A stretch of DNA of 64,000 nt from Massilioclostridium coli (GTDB taxonomy: Bacteria; Bacillota; Clostridia; Oscillospirales; Ruminococcaceae), in the NCBI RefSeq assembly GCF_900095865.1, contig NZ_FMIZ01000007.1, positions 1,052,530 through 1,116,529 of the forward strand, given 5' to 3'. This document shows, one piece after another, positions 18,133-26,484 of the stretch. Every line of letters starts with the position of its first letter. Position 1 is the stretch's first letter. A program made the position numbers and the translations under genes. Below the pieces are notes generated by a model. It ran no database searches. It saw nothing but the letters and a program-made list of their open reading frames with translations, and was not told where the DNA came from.

Positions 18133-18859
18133 CCGCTTTTTCCTCCTCTTCAATCATTTGATACAAACACTCAATCGCATCCGAAATTCCACCCAATTCA
18201 TCAATCAGACCGGATTCCACCGCCATTTTTCCATCTAATACGGTACCAACATCCATTACTAATTCCCCGGTATTCATCATCAACTGGCGGAATTTTTCCT
18301 CTGTAATATTGGAGTTTTCTGTGACAAAACCAATAATTCTATCCTGCATTTTCTCAAAATAGGAAAGGGTTTGTGGTACACCAAGCACTAGACCACTCAT
18401 CCTAACTGGATGAATTGTCATACTGGCGGATGGTACAATGAAAGACCGTTTCGCGGAAACCGCCAATGGTACACCAATGGAATGCCCTCCTCCCAGCACT
18501 AAAGAAACAGTGGGTTTCTTAATTCCGGAGATTAATTCCGCAATTGCCAAACCAGCTTCCACATCCCCACCTACAGTGTTCAGGATAATAACAAGCCCTT
18601 TAATATCCGGAGATTGCTCAATCGCCACCAATGCCGGAATCACATGCTCATACTTGGTAGTTTTATTTTGAGGTGGAAGGATATAATGTCCTTCTATCTG
18701 TCCGATAATCGTCAAACAATGGATGGGATATTTCCCCTGGGTTGTAATCGACCCTGTTTCGATAATTTCGTTTAAATCCTGTTTGCGTTCCTCTACAGCG
18801 CTATCATTGTTGGTTTCCTCATCCGGTTTAATCACAGGCTCAAAATTTTCTTCGCTCAT
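18113..18859 (-). CDS. tepA: ClpP-like translocation-enhancing serine protease TepA
   Basis: 248-residue ClpP/crotonase-fold protein. An acidic N-terminal region (1-35) is followed by [39 protein letters not shown], candidate nucleophile Ser in [11 protein letters not shown], and candidate His in [10 protein letters not shown]. TepA of B. subtilis is linked to SASP degradation at germination and to protein export, so it fits the sporulation-type neighbourhood. ATG 18859 is chosen with AAAGGAGGAG upstream. First gene of the tepA-ylzJ-uppP-ftsK run. Confidence 0.9.
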   Translation of the reverse strand: MSEENFEPVIKPDEETNNDSAVEERKQDLNEIIETGSITTQGKYPIHCLTIIGQIEGHYILPPQNKTTKYEHVIPALVAIEQSPDIKGLVIILNTVGGDVEAGLAIAELISGIKKPTVSLVLGGGHSIGVPLAVSAKRSFIVPSASMTIHPVRMSGLVLGVPQTLSYFEKMQDRIIGFVTENSNITEEKFRQLMMNTGELVMDVGTVLDGKMAVESGLIDELGGISDAIECLYQMIEEEEKADDTNDN

Positions 18860-19066
18860 AAATGCTCCTCCTTTTACCATTATAAACTCCTTATTAGTGT
18901 GGCAGAAAGGAAGGAAACTATTCTAATCGCAATTGGATAATTTCTATTTTTTCATGGTTCCAATATGAATAATAACCTATAAAACAAAAATTTTTTGTAG
19001 AAACTAGCTCTTTATTTTGAAGCAAACAGCATTTTAGGAAAAATTTCTCTTCTATTTTGTTTGTTC

Positions 19067-19095
19067 TTGAGAAACAACGGGAATTATGGTATAAT
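19067..19095 (+). promoter_or_regulatory. Sigma-A promoter for TIGR03960/DUF2344 genes
   Basis: TTGAGA (19067-19072), 17-base spacer, TATAAT (19090-19095) preceded by TGG, so both a near-consensus -35 and an extended -10. About 75 bases upstream of the start codon. Confidence 0.8.
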
Positions 19096-19174
19096 TTAAA
19101 AATATATGTCTTTTTAAAAAACAGGCTATGTTTTGCCTTTTCTATCACAAATAAATGAGGAGGATATTAAAATT

Positions 19175-21016
19175 ATGGTACCACAAACCATTGAACAGCT
19201 GCTACCATTGATACAAAAGCCAGCCCGCTATGTAGGTGGGGAACTAGGCTGTATTTACAAAGAAAAAGACCAGGTAACAGTACGGTTCGCCTTTTGTTTT
19301 CCTGATACCTATGAGGTGGGGATGTCCCACCTGGGAATGAAAATCCTGTACCAGGTGTTGAATGATATGCCAAACTGCTGGTGCGAGCGGGTTTTTGCGC
19401 CCTGGCTGGACTTTGAAAAGCAAATGAAACAGCATAACATCCCGTTGTACGCTTTGGAAAGCTTTGACCCATTATCCGATTTTGATATTATCGGCTTTAC
19501 CCTGCAATATGAACTTTCCTATACTAATATTTTAAATATGCTGGATTTAGGTGGTGTTCCAGTAAAGGCTTCAGAACGAAAAGGGCTGCACAACCTGGTC
19601 GTGGCAGGCGGCCCCTGTGCCTGTAATCCGGAACCCTTGGCGGATTTTGTTGACCTCTTTATGCTGGGAGAAGGGGAAGAAGTGATTCAGGAACTGGTAA
19701 ACCTGTATGATGAGGCAAAACAGCAAGGCTGGAGCAAAGAAGCGTTTTTGCAAAAAGCTGCCCAGATAGGCGGAATCTATGTGCCATCCCTGTACGAAGT
19801 GGATTACAACCAGGATGGCACTATTGCCAGCATTACACCAACCCATGGAGCACCGGAAAAAGTGACCAAACGGATTATCAAGGATATGGACAACGTCACC
19901 TATCCGGATACTTTTATTGTGCCGTTTATCCAAACAGTACATGACCGTGGTATGATTGAACTAATGCGTGGCTGTATTCGTGGATGCCGTTTTTGCCAGG
20001 CTGGTTTCCTCTACCGTCCTTTGCGGGAAAAATCTGCGGATGTCCTCTGTGCCCAAGGGAAAGCCCTGTGTGAAAACACAGGCTTTGAGGAGGTTTCTTT
20101 GTCCTCCCTTTCTACTAGCGATTATTCCCAGCTGCCACAATTGTTGGACACATTTATGGATTATACCGAAAAAAACAAAATCAACCTTTCCCTCCCCTCT
20201 TTGCGGATTGATAATTTCTCCGACGAATTACTGGAAAAAATCGCGAAAGTCCGCAAAAGCGGCTTGACGTTTGCGCCAGAAGCGGGAACTCAACGTTTGC
20301 GGGATGTCATCAATAAAAATGTCACCGAAGAAGAAGTGATGTCCACCTGCCGGATTGCATTTGAAGGTGGATATACCTCCGTAAAACTCTATTTTATGTT
20401 GGGGCTACCAACCGAAACCATGGACGATGTAGCAGGGATTGTCCAACTGGGGCAAAAGGTAGTTGACCTATATTACAGCCTACCAAACCGTAAAAAAGGA
20501 AAAGGTGGGGTCAGTGTTTCCATCAGTGCTTCTACTTTTGTGCCAAAACCATTTACCCCATTCCAATGGGAACCACAGGATACTCCAGAAATGGTAGCAG
20601 AAAAACAAAAACATATGGTAGCAAGCACGACGACCAAAAAAATTCGTTTGAGTTGGCATGAAGTCCATACCAGCCAATTGGAAGCGGTACTGGCACGGGG
20701 TGACCGTCGTTTGGGAGAAGTCCTTTACCGCGCCTGGAAAAAAGGCTGTTATTTTGATTCCTGGGAAGAAAACTTTTTCTTCGACCGTTGGCAGGAAGCG
20801 ATGGAAGAATCCGGTTTGACTATGGAATTTTACGCCAACCGCCGCCGTGACTTCTCCGAAGTGCTGCCCTGGTCTCATCTGGATTATGGGATCAGCGAAT
20901 CTTTCCTGAAACGGGAAAACGAAAAGGCAAAACAGGCAAAAGTGACGCCAAACTGCCGGTTGCAGTGTTCTGGCTGTTCTGCCAATAAACTGATTGGGGG
21001 GCCTTGCTTTGAATGA
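19175..21016 (+). CDS. TIGR03960 family B12-binding-type radical SAM protein
   Basis: 613 residues. The N-terminal Rossmann-like region has FCFPDTYEVGMSHLGMKIL, and the radical SAM cluster reads CIRGCRFCQAGF (C-x3-C-x2-C) near residue 270. The C-terminus carries extra cysteines (CRLQCSGCSANK). TIGR03960 is the N-terminal half of a two-part system whose partner (DUF2344/TIGR03936) follows immediately, as separate genes here. The ATG at 19175 has GGAGG upstream. The reaction is unproven; RNA modification is often suggested from the usual neighbours. Confidence 0.93.
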   Translation: MVPQTIEQLLPLIQKPARYVGGELGCIYKEKDQVTVRFAFCFPDTYEVGMSHLGMKILYQVLNDMPNCWCERVFAPWLDFEKQMKQHNIPLYALESFDPLSDFDIIGFTLQYELSYTNILNMLDLGGVPVKASERKGLHNLVVAGGPCACNPEPLADFVDLFMLGEGEEVIQELVNLYDEAKQQGWSKEAFLQKAAQIGGIYVPSLYEVDYNQDGTIASITPTHGAPEKVTKRIIKDMDNVTYPDTFIVPFIQTVHDRGMIELMRGCIRGCRFCQAGFLYRPLREKSADVLCAQGKALCENTGFEEVSLSSLSTSDYSQLPQLLDTFMDYTEKNKINLSLPSLRIDNFSDELLEKIAKVRKSGLTFAPEAGTQRLRDVINKNVTEEEVMSTCRIAFEGGYTSVKLYFMLGLPTETMDDVAGIVQLGQKVVDLYYSLPNRKKGKGGVSVSISASTFVPKPFTPFQWEPQDTPEMVAEKQKHMVASTTTKKIRLSWHEVHTSQLEAVLARGDRRLGEVLYRAWKKGCYFDSWEENFFFDRWQEAMEESGLTMEFYANRRRDFSEVLPWSHLDYGISESFLKRENEKAKQAKVTPNCRLQCSGCSANKLIGGPCFE

Positions 21017-21668
21017 TTTTAAAGATATCCGTGTTTTCTACAAAAAAACTGGACGGTTAAAGTATATTTCTCATTTGGATATTAATCGTTGCATGCAGCG
21101 TGCGTTAAAACGTGCCGGATTACCGGTATGGTATACCCAGGGGTTCAATACCCATATCTATTTGACGTTTGCCCTCCCCCTTTCCTTAGGATATGAGAGT
21201 AACTATGAGGTAATGGACTTCCGTTTAATTGAAGAAGTTTCCTTTGAGGAAGTCAAACAGAGAATGAACGAGGCACTCCCAGAGGGGCTGGAAGTATTCC
21301 GTGTAGCGGAAAAACGGGATAAAGTGGATACAATTGCGGCAGCCTGTTACCAAATCCGGCTGTATGGGGATGATTTACAGGAGCTAGAAACCTCTTGGAC
21401 AGATTTCCTTTCGGAGCCTTGGATTGAGGTGGAAAAGAAAACCAAAAAAGGCATGAAAAGAATTGATATTAAGCCGGAACTTTTGGAAAGCCAGTATCAA
21501 CTGGATGGAGATTGCCTGCTGTGGAAAGTAAAGCTGCCAGCCGGTGCTAATAATATTAATCCAAGCCTATATCTGGATGAATTTTGCAAAACTTATCCAA
21601 ACATAATGACCCATTGTGATGTACTGCGTACTGATATTCTCCGTTCTGATGGAAAACGTTTTGAATAG
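21009..21668 (+). CDS. TIGR03936 / DUF2344 family protein
   Basis: About 219 residues with the family opening VFYKKTGRLKYISHLDINRCMQRALKR and PVWYTQGFNTH; soluble, alpha/beta. It overlaps the radical SAM stop. The only start that fits is TTG 21009 (or an upstream in-frame TTG at 20994), with a GGGGGG stretch before it. The tight coupling supports a functional pair with the upstream radical SAM protein. A strong terminator follows 3 bases after the stop. Confidence 0.88.
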   Translation: MNDFKDIRVFYKKTGRLKYISHLDINRCMQRALKRAGLPVWYTQGFNTHIYLTFALPLSLGYESNYEVMDFRLIEEVSFEEVKQRMNEALPEGLEVFRVAEKRDKVDTIAAACYQIRLYGDDLQELETSWTDFLSEPWIEVEKKTKKGMKRIDIKPELLESQYQLDGDCLLWKVKLPAGANNINPSLYLDEFCKTYPNIMTHCDVLRTDILRSDGKRFE

Positions 21669-21670
21669 AC

Positions 21671-21709
21671 AAAAATGTTCCAACTATTTTTTTGGTTGGA
21701 ACATTTTTT
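21671..21709 (+). terminator. Intrinsic terminator
   Basis: 14-bp stem AAAAATGTTCCAAC / GTTGGAACATTTTT (21671-21684, 21695-21708) with a 10-base T-rich loop and a T tail, directly after DUF2344. Confidence 0.88.
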
Positions 21710-21831
21710 CTGCTATTTTCGGGATCATGTATAAAATTTAATTTGTTTTTTATATTTTTTAACAGTAGCAAATAGAAAAACGTTTTGGTATTATAACAAT
21801 AGAGGATAAAACTTATAAGAAGGTGAATAAC

Positions 21832-22128
21832 ATGGAAGATCCAAACCGTAGATCCCTTCTGCCACTACTAAAAGGCGGATTATTGATTTTTGTAATTGGC
21901 TTTTTCTTGAATTTTTTTCTGTTGACTTTTGGAGTAAAAAGTAAGATCGCTATTTTTGTTGGATGGGAATTTATTCCCATTGCAATGATTACAATGATGG
22001 TACGGTATATGAAACAATATCATTTAAAAGAAACAAAAGATGAGGATCGTGAGTATTACAGAATGATTGTAAGGATTGCTCTTATGGTTTTTATGGCTGT
22101 ACTCGTGCCAGTTATTGTTTTTTTGTAA
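21832..22128 (+). CDS. Small membrane protein, unknown function
   Basis: 98 residues: short N-terminus, hydrophobic segments at about 12-33, 38-56 and 78-97, and a charged loop (HLKETKDEDREYYRM) between the second and third. AAGGTG sits 6 bases upstream of ATG 21832. It is followed 27 bases later by a related two-segment gene (22156), so the pair probably arose by duplication. No family recognised. Confidence 0.65.
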   Translation: MEDPNRRSLLPLLKGGLLIFVIGFFLNFFLLTFGVKSKIAIFVGWEFIPIAMITMMVRYMKQYHLKETKDEDREYYRMIVRIALMVFMAVLVPVIVFL

Positions 22129-22155
22129 ATTCAAGTTACAATAAGGCGGGATAAA

Positions 22156-22401
22156 ATGAAACGAAATTTTTTTAAGGATACAAGCCCCTTGAAAAAAGGA
22201 ATTACAATTATTCTTGCTATTATCTTCCTAACGAATATTATTTTGATGATAGCAGGGTTCCAACACACCATTCTTGTAGTGATTACATTGGAAATCCCTA
22301 CTATCTATATGATTGTATGCTTCATTCGAGATATAAAAAAGTCAAAATTCAGCACTCCTGATTTAACATTAGAACAGAAAAAACTTTATCGGATGGCATG
22401 A
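22156..22401 (+). CDS. Small membrane protein, possibly truncated paralogue of 21832
   Basis: 81 residues, MKRNFFKDTSPLKKG..., with two hydrophobic segments (about 17-35 and 40-54) and a charged end LEQKKLYRMA. The layout follows the upstream protein (loop ending EYYRM before its third helix), but here a TGA stop comes where the third helix should start. In the same frame, 36 bases further on, an ATG opens 27 codons that encode a hydrophobic helix. So it may be a nonsense-truncated copy or two small genes. GGCGGG is the nearest ribosome site. Confidence 0.5.
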   Translation: MKRNFFKDTSPLKKGITIILAIIFLTNIILMIAGFQHTILVVITLEIPTIYMIVCFIRDIKKSKFSTPDLTLEQKKLYRMA

Positions 22402-22437
22402 AGTGGAATCAACCACATACAAATTTACGAAAAGTCG

Positions 22438-22521
22438 ATGGTAAAAGTAATAGTAGCCTTTCTTATTATTTTTGCGGTTTCGGTTCTCGCTTATGGTATT
22501 TGGGATATTTTAACAGTCTAA
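22438..22521 (+). pseudogene. Detached third transmembrane segment in frame with 22156
   Basis: 27 codons beginning MVKVIVAFLIIF and ending WDILTV, one hydrophobic helix, in the same frame as the preceding gene but after its TGA. I see no ribosome site. It corresponds in position to the third helix of the neighbour at 21832. Confidence 0.35.
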
Positions 22522-22537
22522 AACATCAATCCATTAA

Positions 22538-22576
22538 AAAAACAGCCCTGCTTCAATCATAAACAGGGCTGTTTTT
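22538..22576. terminator. Bidirectional terminator
   Basis: 13-bp stem AAAAACAGCCCTG / CAGGGCTGTTTTT (22538-22550, 22564-22576) with a 13-base loop. It separates the plus-strand membrane genes from the minus-strand NTF2-like gene, whose stop begins at 22576. Confidence 0.85.
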
Positions 22577-22998
22577 CATTCATTTATCCACATATCACAA
22601 TGGAAGAATTCCGGTTGATCTCCATTTTGGTATGGATTATAATGGGGAATCCGGCAACCAAACTCTTTTAAAGAGCTGATTTTCCCATCCTCCGACCAAT
22701 GTATGATAGAAACGCCATCAAATTTTTCCTGCCTTCCGTCGTTCATCTGGTCATGGAAAAACCACTCCACCACTGTTTGGTCTTTCTGATGGAAAAATTG
22801 CTTTATTTCCCAAACCAACACTTTTCCACGGGTGTTCCATTCCTCAAACCAGTGTTTTATCAAACTCAAACTTTCGTATTTTGGTCCCCAGCTCTCGATA
22901 TAAATACAATTAGGGGTAAAAATACGATCTATTCCAAGGTCTTTCCCTTGTAGCCACATATCAAACCAAAGACGGATAGTTTTTTCCCGTTGTTCCAT
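22576..22998 (-). CDS. NTF2/SnoaL-like nuclear transport factor 2 family protein
   Basis: 140 residues with the usual pattern of this fold: N-terminal helix TIRLWFDMWLQGKDLGIDRIF, then TPNCIYIESWGPKYESLSLIK, a curved sheet (VEWFFHDQMNDGR, FDGVSIIHWSEDGKISSLKEF). Such proteins are small-molecule-binding or isomerase-like and mostly uncharacterised. AAGGAAG precedes the ATG. It lies downstream of dedA with a 25-base gap and shares its direction. Confidence 0.8.
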   Translation of the reverse strand: MEQREKTIRLWFDMWLQGKDLGIDRIFTPNCIYIESWGPKYESLSLIKHWFEEWNTRGKVLVWEIKQFFHQKDQTVVEWFFHDQMNDGRQEKFDGVSIIHWSEDGKISSLKEFGCRIPHYNPYQNGDQPEFFHCDMWINE

Positions 22999-23023
22999 TG
23001 GATTACACTTCCTTTATATTTTA

Positions 23024-23626
23024 CTACATTTTTTCTTGTTTCGCATTTTTTTTTACTATAATTATTATTGTAATGACGGCTGCTAATAAAATCAAGACCC
23101 ATTTGGAATAAGCGCTAAAGTATGGCCCAAGCACGTCAAAGTTTTCTCCTAACAAATATCCGCAGGAAATCAGAATCGTATTCCAAGATAAAATACCAAT
23201 ACCAGAATATACCACGAAAACTAGATAATTCTGTTTGGTAATCCCTGCGGCAAAAGAAATATAGGTGCGGAAAATCGGAATGACCCGGGCAATCATAACG
23301 GAAAGTTTACCGTATTTTTGCTGCCAATCACAAGTTTTTTGGAATTGCCGTGCCGCTTTTGGAAACCGACACAACATACATTCCATCATAGCGTTCCCGC
23401 CAATCCTTCCTAAAAAATAACAAAAGCTGGAGCCTAAAATTCCCGCAATGACAGAAATCAAAATAACAAATGTGACCTTATGCCCCAGCTGTGCAGCTAC
23501 CATCCCGGATAATGGAAGGACAATTTCACTGGAAATTGGAAAACAAGCGTATTCTATCATAATCAACAAAAAAATAGCGAACATGCCATAATGGGATAAC
23601 AAATCAAAAATTACGTTTCCATCCAT
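23024..23626 (-). CDS. DedA family membrane protein
   Basis: 200 residues, multi-pass. Family features are the N-terminal PISSEIVLPLSG (conserved acidic residue in the re-entrant loop), GSSFCYFLGRIGG, and RVIPIFRTYISFAAGI, with the essential arginines. DedA proteins include UptA-type undecaprenyl-phosphate flippases and other lipid scramblases, so a lipid-carrier role is plausible but not proven. Upstream of the NTF2-like gene on the minus strand. Confidence 0.9.
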   Translation of the reverse strand: MDGNVIFDLLSHYGMFAIFLLIMIEYACFPISSEIVLPLSGMVAAQLGHKVTFVILISVIAGILGSSFCYFLGRIGGNAMMECMLCRFPKAARQFQKTCDWQQKYGKLSVMIARVIPIFRTYISFAAGITKQNYLVFVVYSGIGILSWNTILISCGYLLGENFDVLGPYFSAYSKWVLILLAAVITIIIIVKKNAKQEKM

Positions 23627-23755
23627 ATTGTCCCCTCTCCTTTCACAGGCATTGTATGATTGGAAAAAGGGAAATATGAATTTTTATAAAAGAAAACCAG
23701 TTTGTCATTTTATCGTACAATAACTTTACGAGCTTGACTAATGCCATATGTAAAA

Positions 23756-23805
23756 AAACAACACAGGTGGGCTCCTTACCAGACTTACCTGTGTTGTTTC
23801 TTTTT
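23756..23805 (-). terminator. Intrinsic terminator of sdpRI
   Basis: 13-bp stem AAACAACACAGGT / ACCTGTGTTGTTT (23756-23768, 23787-23799) with A/T runs outside both arms. Located 13-62 bases past the sdpI stop. Confidence 0.85.
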
Positions 23806-23817
23806 TATTGTTAGCCA

Positions 23818-24465
23818 CTATTTGGTTTTTCCAATCTGATTTCCCCGCTTATATAACACAAAAGAGTATACAATGGGAATCAGTACAATAAGGAGGATTA
23901 CAAGAAAAATTGCTGGCCAAAAAGAGAAAAATGAACTGATTATAGTGATAATACCGCCAATGATCCAAAGGTATCCTGCAAAATGATGGGTTTTGTTCCA
24001 GTTGGTTTCATTGTCCAATGTCCAAGGAAGCCTGATGCCGACAGTATAGGACTGTTTGCATTTGGGAAGATAATTCCCTATTATAATGAGCAAAACACCA
24101 ACAAAAAGTGGTGTCCAGAAAGCAACATGAACTTCCATCCCCATCGAAGCAAATAGACTAATGGGAACAAAAATCAGCGAAATAATAGGACAAATCCAAA
24201 AACCAATATTTTTTAACATTCTGCTTGCATTGGCTCGTTTGGGGTCATTGTTCACTCCAATATGGACGACTAAATTGATTATCGCAAGAAAAGCAGGCAT
24301 ACCAAATACCGCCATAGCTTTTGGTTGGTACCAATTCACCTGTCCATCACTTCCCCATTGGGCTGGTACTTGGTCTGGTAATTTAGGATACAAAAGTACA
24401 CCAAGAAGAATGGGTAGCAAACAAAGGATTGTAGTAATTACCATTGTTTTATTCGCTTTTTTCAT
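23818..24465 (-). CDS. sdpI: SdpI-like immunity/DUF1648 membrane protein
   Basis: 215 residues with about six hydrophobic segments. The N-terminal DUF1648 motif LYPKLPDQVPAQWGSDGQVNWY and the SdpI core YTVGIRLPWTLDNETNWNKTHHFAGYLW are both clear. B. subtilis SdpI protects against the SdpC killing factor and also sequesters the SdpR repressor at the membrane when toxin is present. The start overlaps sdpR by 17 bases, GGAGG lies 8 bases upstream. No sdpC-like toxin is visible nearby, so it may respond to competitors or act as a general stress sensor. Confidence 0.88.
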   Translation of the reverse strand: MKKANKTMVITTILCLLPILLGVLLYPKLPDQVPAQWGSDGQVNWYQPKAMAVFGMPAFLAIINLVVHIGVNNDPKRANASRMLKNIGFWICPIISLIFVPISLFASMGMEVHVAFWTPLFVGVLLIIIGNYLPKCKQSYTVGIRLPWTLDNETNWNKTHHFAGYLWIIGGIITIISSFFSFWPAIFLVILLIVLIPIVYSFVLYKRGNQIGKTK

Positions 24466-24733
24466 TTGAATCGCCTCCGTTAAACTGGGAAATCCATAAA
24501 ATAATTTCTTCTAATACTGATACATTCATCTCATAATAAATAAAGTTTTTGTATTTTGACTCTAATACCAAATCCGCTTTTTTTAATTGGGAAAGATGGT
24601 ACGATATGGTCGCATGGGTCATATCAAAATGGCTAGCAATCTCACCTGCTGTTAATTTTCCATTCTTTAGTAAAACTAATATCTGCCTCCGCACAGGGTC
24701 GGATAAAGCTTTAAAGGTTTCCGCAAATCCCAA
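24449..24733 (-). CDS. sdpR: ArsR-family autorepressor (SdpR-like)
   Basis: 94-residue winged-helix repressor: FKALSDPVRRQILVLLKNGKL, ASHFDMTHATISYHLSQLKKA (recognition helix), and wing LESKYKNFIYYEMN. No metal-binding cysteine motif, in line with SdpR rather than ArsR. Only a TTG start (24733) fits, with AAGGA 9 bases upstream. A 28-bp palindrome sits 17 bases before the start and covers the predicted transcription start, indicating autorepression. Confidence 0.9.
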   Translation of the reverse strand: MGFAETFKALSDPVRRQILVLLKNGKLTAGEIASHFDMTHATISYHLSQLKKADLVLESKYKNFIYYEMNVSVLEEIILWISQFNGGDSNEKSE

Positions 24734-24750
24734 TCAATCACGTCCTTGCT

Positions 24751-24778
24751 ATCTATTTAGAAAATTTTCTAAATAGAT
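24751..24778. promoter_or_regulatory. 28-bp perfect palindrome, SdpR operator
   Basis: Half-site ATCTATTTAGAAAA is followed directly by its exact complement. The palindrome abuts the -10 hexamer of the sdpRI promoter, where a dimeric ArsR-type repressor would block RNA polymerase. Confidence 0.85.
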
Positions 24779-24805
24779 GCTATCATAATCAAATCAAAAA
24801 GTCAA
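24777..24805 (-). promoter_or_regulatory. sdpRI promoter
   Basis: Minus strand TTGACT (24800-24805), 17-base spacer, TAGCAT (24777-24782). The predicted start lies inside the palindrome. Confidence 0.65.
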
Positions 24806-25114
24806 TCCAATACCAAAATTGTTATATTATACGGGAGCCATTTAAAAATAACCCCTTTTTATTACAGATTTGTTGCTAGTAAAACATTTTGTGAACTGTC
24901 AAGTTTTTCTTTTTATCGTTTCTTTCCGCCAAAATATCGGTATGATTTTTGGCTATTATACTACTTGAAGATTTTCTCTTTTGGAAGTATAATAAATTTT
25001 GTCTGTATGGTAAGTGGTTCTTTCCATGTTCAGATAACATATTGATAGTTTTCCTGACGCTAAAACGCTGGTTAAGGCGAAAGACGGACTATTCTATATT
25101 ATCAGTAATACAGG
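24806..25114 (+). other. Leader/intergenic region upstream of the hydrogenase-maturation operon
   Basis: About 310 bases without a gene. A TATACT at 24957 could be a -10 but has no clear -35. Several short inverted repeats occur, but nothing matches a riboswitch I can name. If transcription starts near 24970 the operon has a leader of about 190 bases that ends in the terminator at 25115-25149. Confidence 0.4.
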
Positions 25115-25149
25115 ATAGCTATGTCTTTTTTCAGGCATGGCTATTTTTT
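25115..25149 (+). terminator. Intrinsic terminator (possible attenuator) just before the hyd operon
   Basis: 9-bp stem ATAGCTATG / CATGGCTAT (one G-U pair) with a 12-base loop and a TTTTTT tail. GGAGG of the TM1266 gene begins immediately after the T run, so termination here would switch off the whole operon. Confidence 0.65.
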
Positions 25150-25160
25150 GGAGGTTTTTT

Positions 25161-25430
25161 ATGGAAACAAGGATTGCGCTAATTGGCATTATTGTGGAAA
25201 ATCAAGAATCGGTAGAGAAACTCAATACATTGCTTCACGAGTACGGCGATATGATCATTGGTCGGATGGGACTTCCTTACCGCCAGAGGAATATTAATAT
25301 TATCAGCCTTGCCGTAGATGCTCCGCAGGATACCATCAATGCATTGTCCGGCAAAATTGGACGGATTGAAGGGATTAGCGCAAAAACAATTTATTCCAAC
25401 ATTGGAGGTGGCCATGGAGCGAATTCATAA
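25161..25430 (+). CDS. TM1266-family iron-only hydrogenase system putative regulator
   Basis: 89 residues, ferredoxin-like ACT-type fold: METRIALIGIIVENQESVEKLN, then GRMGLPYRQRNINIISLAVDAP and the C-terminal VYSNIGGGHG-like end (TIYSNIGG). The family (TM1266) is found beside HydEFG and thought to be regulatory. ATG 25161 has TTTTGGAGG upstream. It overlaps hydE by 17 bases. Confidence 0.88.
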   Translation: METRIALIGIIVENQESVEKLNTLLHEYGDMIIGRMGLPYRQRNINIISLAVDAPQDTINALSGKIGRIEGISAKTIYSNIGGGHGANS

Positions 25431-26463
25431 AATAGTAGCCCAATTATTAAAGGGGGAATTCCCAGAAAAAGAGGGATTAAAAGAATTACTATCTTTCCCC
25501 ACTCATCCAGCTTGGGAAGTATTAAAACAGGCTGCCCGTCATGTGAGGAAACGGTATTATGGAACGGATGTATATATCCGTGGGTTGATTGAATTTACTA
25601 ATATCTGTAAAAACGACTGTTACTATTGCGGTATCCGAAAAAGCAACCAAAAAGCGGAACGATATCGTTTGACATTGAAACAGGTTTTATCTTGTTGTAA
25701 AACTGGCTATCGATTGGGATTCCGAACCTTTGTATTGCAAGGTGGAGAGGATGGTTATTTTACTGATGAAAAACTGTGCCTTTATGTTGCACAAATTCGG
25801 AAACGTTATCCAGATTGTGCTATTACCCTTTCTGTAGGGGAACGAAGCCGTGAAAGTTACCAAAAACTGTTTGATGCTGGGGCAAATCGTTATTTATTGA
25901 GGCATGAAACTGCCAACAGTGGGCACTATGCCAAGCTGCATCCCTCAGAACTAACCTTAAAGCACCGGATGCAATGTTTATCCGACTTAAAACAGATTGG
26001 GTTCCAAACCGGCTGCGGCTTTATGGTGGGTTCCCCATTCCAAACATTGGATAACTTGATAGAGGATTTAGAATTTTTGGTTCAGTTCCAGCCGGAAATG
26101 GTAGGGATCGGACCATTTATCCCCCATTGTGATACCCCGTTTGCGGATGAACCCGCTGGTACGCTGGAAATGACGGTGAATTTATTGAGTATCATTCGAC
26201 TCTTGTTGCCAAAAGTACTTCTTCCCGCCACGACCGCGTTGGGGACAATCGACCCCAACGGACGTGAACTGGGAATACTGGCAGGGGCAAATGTGGTCAT
26301 GCCAAATCTTTCCCCTATCGCAGTGCGGAAAAAATATCTATTATACAATAATAAAATCAGTACAGGGGCAGAGGCAGCGGAAAGCCTCGCTGACCTGAAA
26401 CAACGGATGGAGCGGATTGGTTACCAGGTTGTAACCTCCCGTGGGGACTATCCAAAAGAATAG
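25414..26463 (+). CDS. hydE: [FeFe]-hydrogenase H-cluster radical SAM maturase HydE
   Basis: 349-residue radical SAM enzyme that takes part in assembling the dithiomethylamine-bridged diiron site of [FeFe]-hydrogenase. Cluster motif CKNDCYYCGIR (C-x3-C-x2-C) is near residue 63, followed by LQGGEDGYFTDE and the barrel strands GCGFMVGSPFQT and GPFIPH. ATG 25414 is chosen because GGAGG lies 4 bases before it and the protein then starts like known HydE. It is coupled to the TM1266 gene and 21 bases from hydG. Confidence 0.96.
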   Translation: MERIHKIVAQLLKGEFPEKEGLKELLSFPTHPAWEVLKQAARHVRKRYYGTDVYIRGLIEFTNICKNDCYYCGIRKSNQKAERYRLTLKQVLSCCKTGYRLGFRTFVLQGGEDGYFTDEKLCLYVAQIRKRYPDCAITLSVGERSRESYQKLFDAGANRYLLRHETANSGHYAKLHPSELTLKHRMQCLSDLKQIGFQTGCGFMVGSPFQTLDNLIEDLEFLVQFQPEMVGIGPFIPHCDTPFADEPAGTLEMTVNLLSIIRLLLPKVLLPATTALGTIDPNGRELGILAGANVVMPNLSPIAVRKKYLLYNNKISTGAEAAESLADLKQRMERIGYQVVTSRGDYPKE

Positions 26464-26484
26464 AACAAAAATGAGAGGATGTTT

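Noticed and set aside
18918-19148. 76-codon minus-strand frame upstream of tepA
   Set aside because: It covers the promoter of the TIGR03960 gene on the other strand, is Lys/Asn/Phe-rich like random A+T DNA, and has no ribosome site.
24806-25160. Known riboswitch upstream of TM1266-hydE
   Set aside because: I compared by eye with TPP, cobalamin, FMN, SAM, purine, preQ1, c-di-GMP and fluoride consensus elements and found no match, so only a possible attenuator is claimed.
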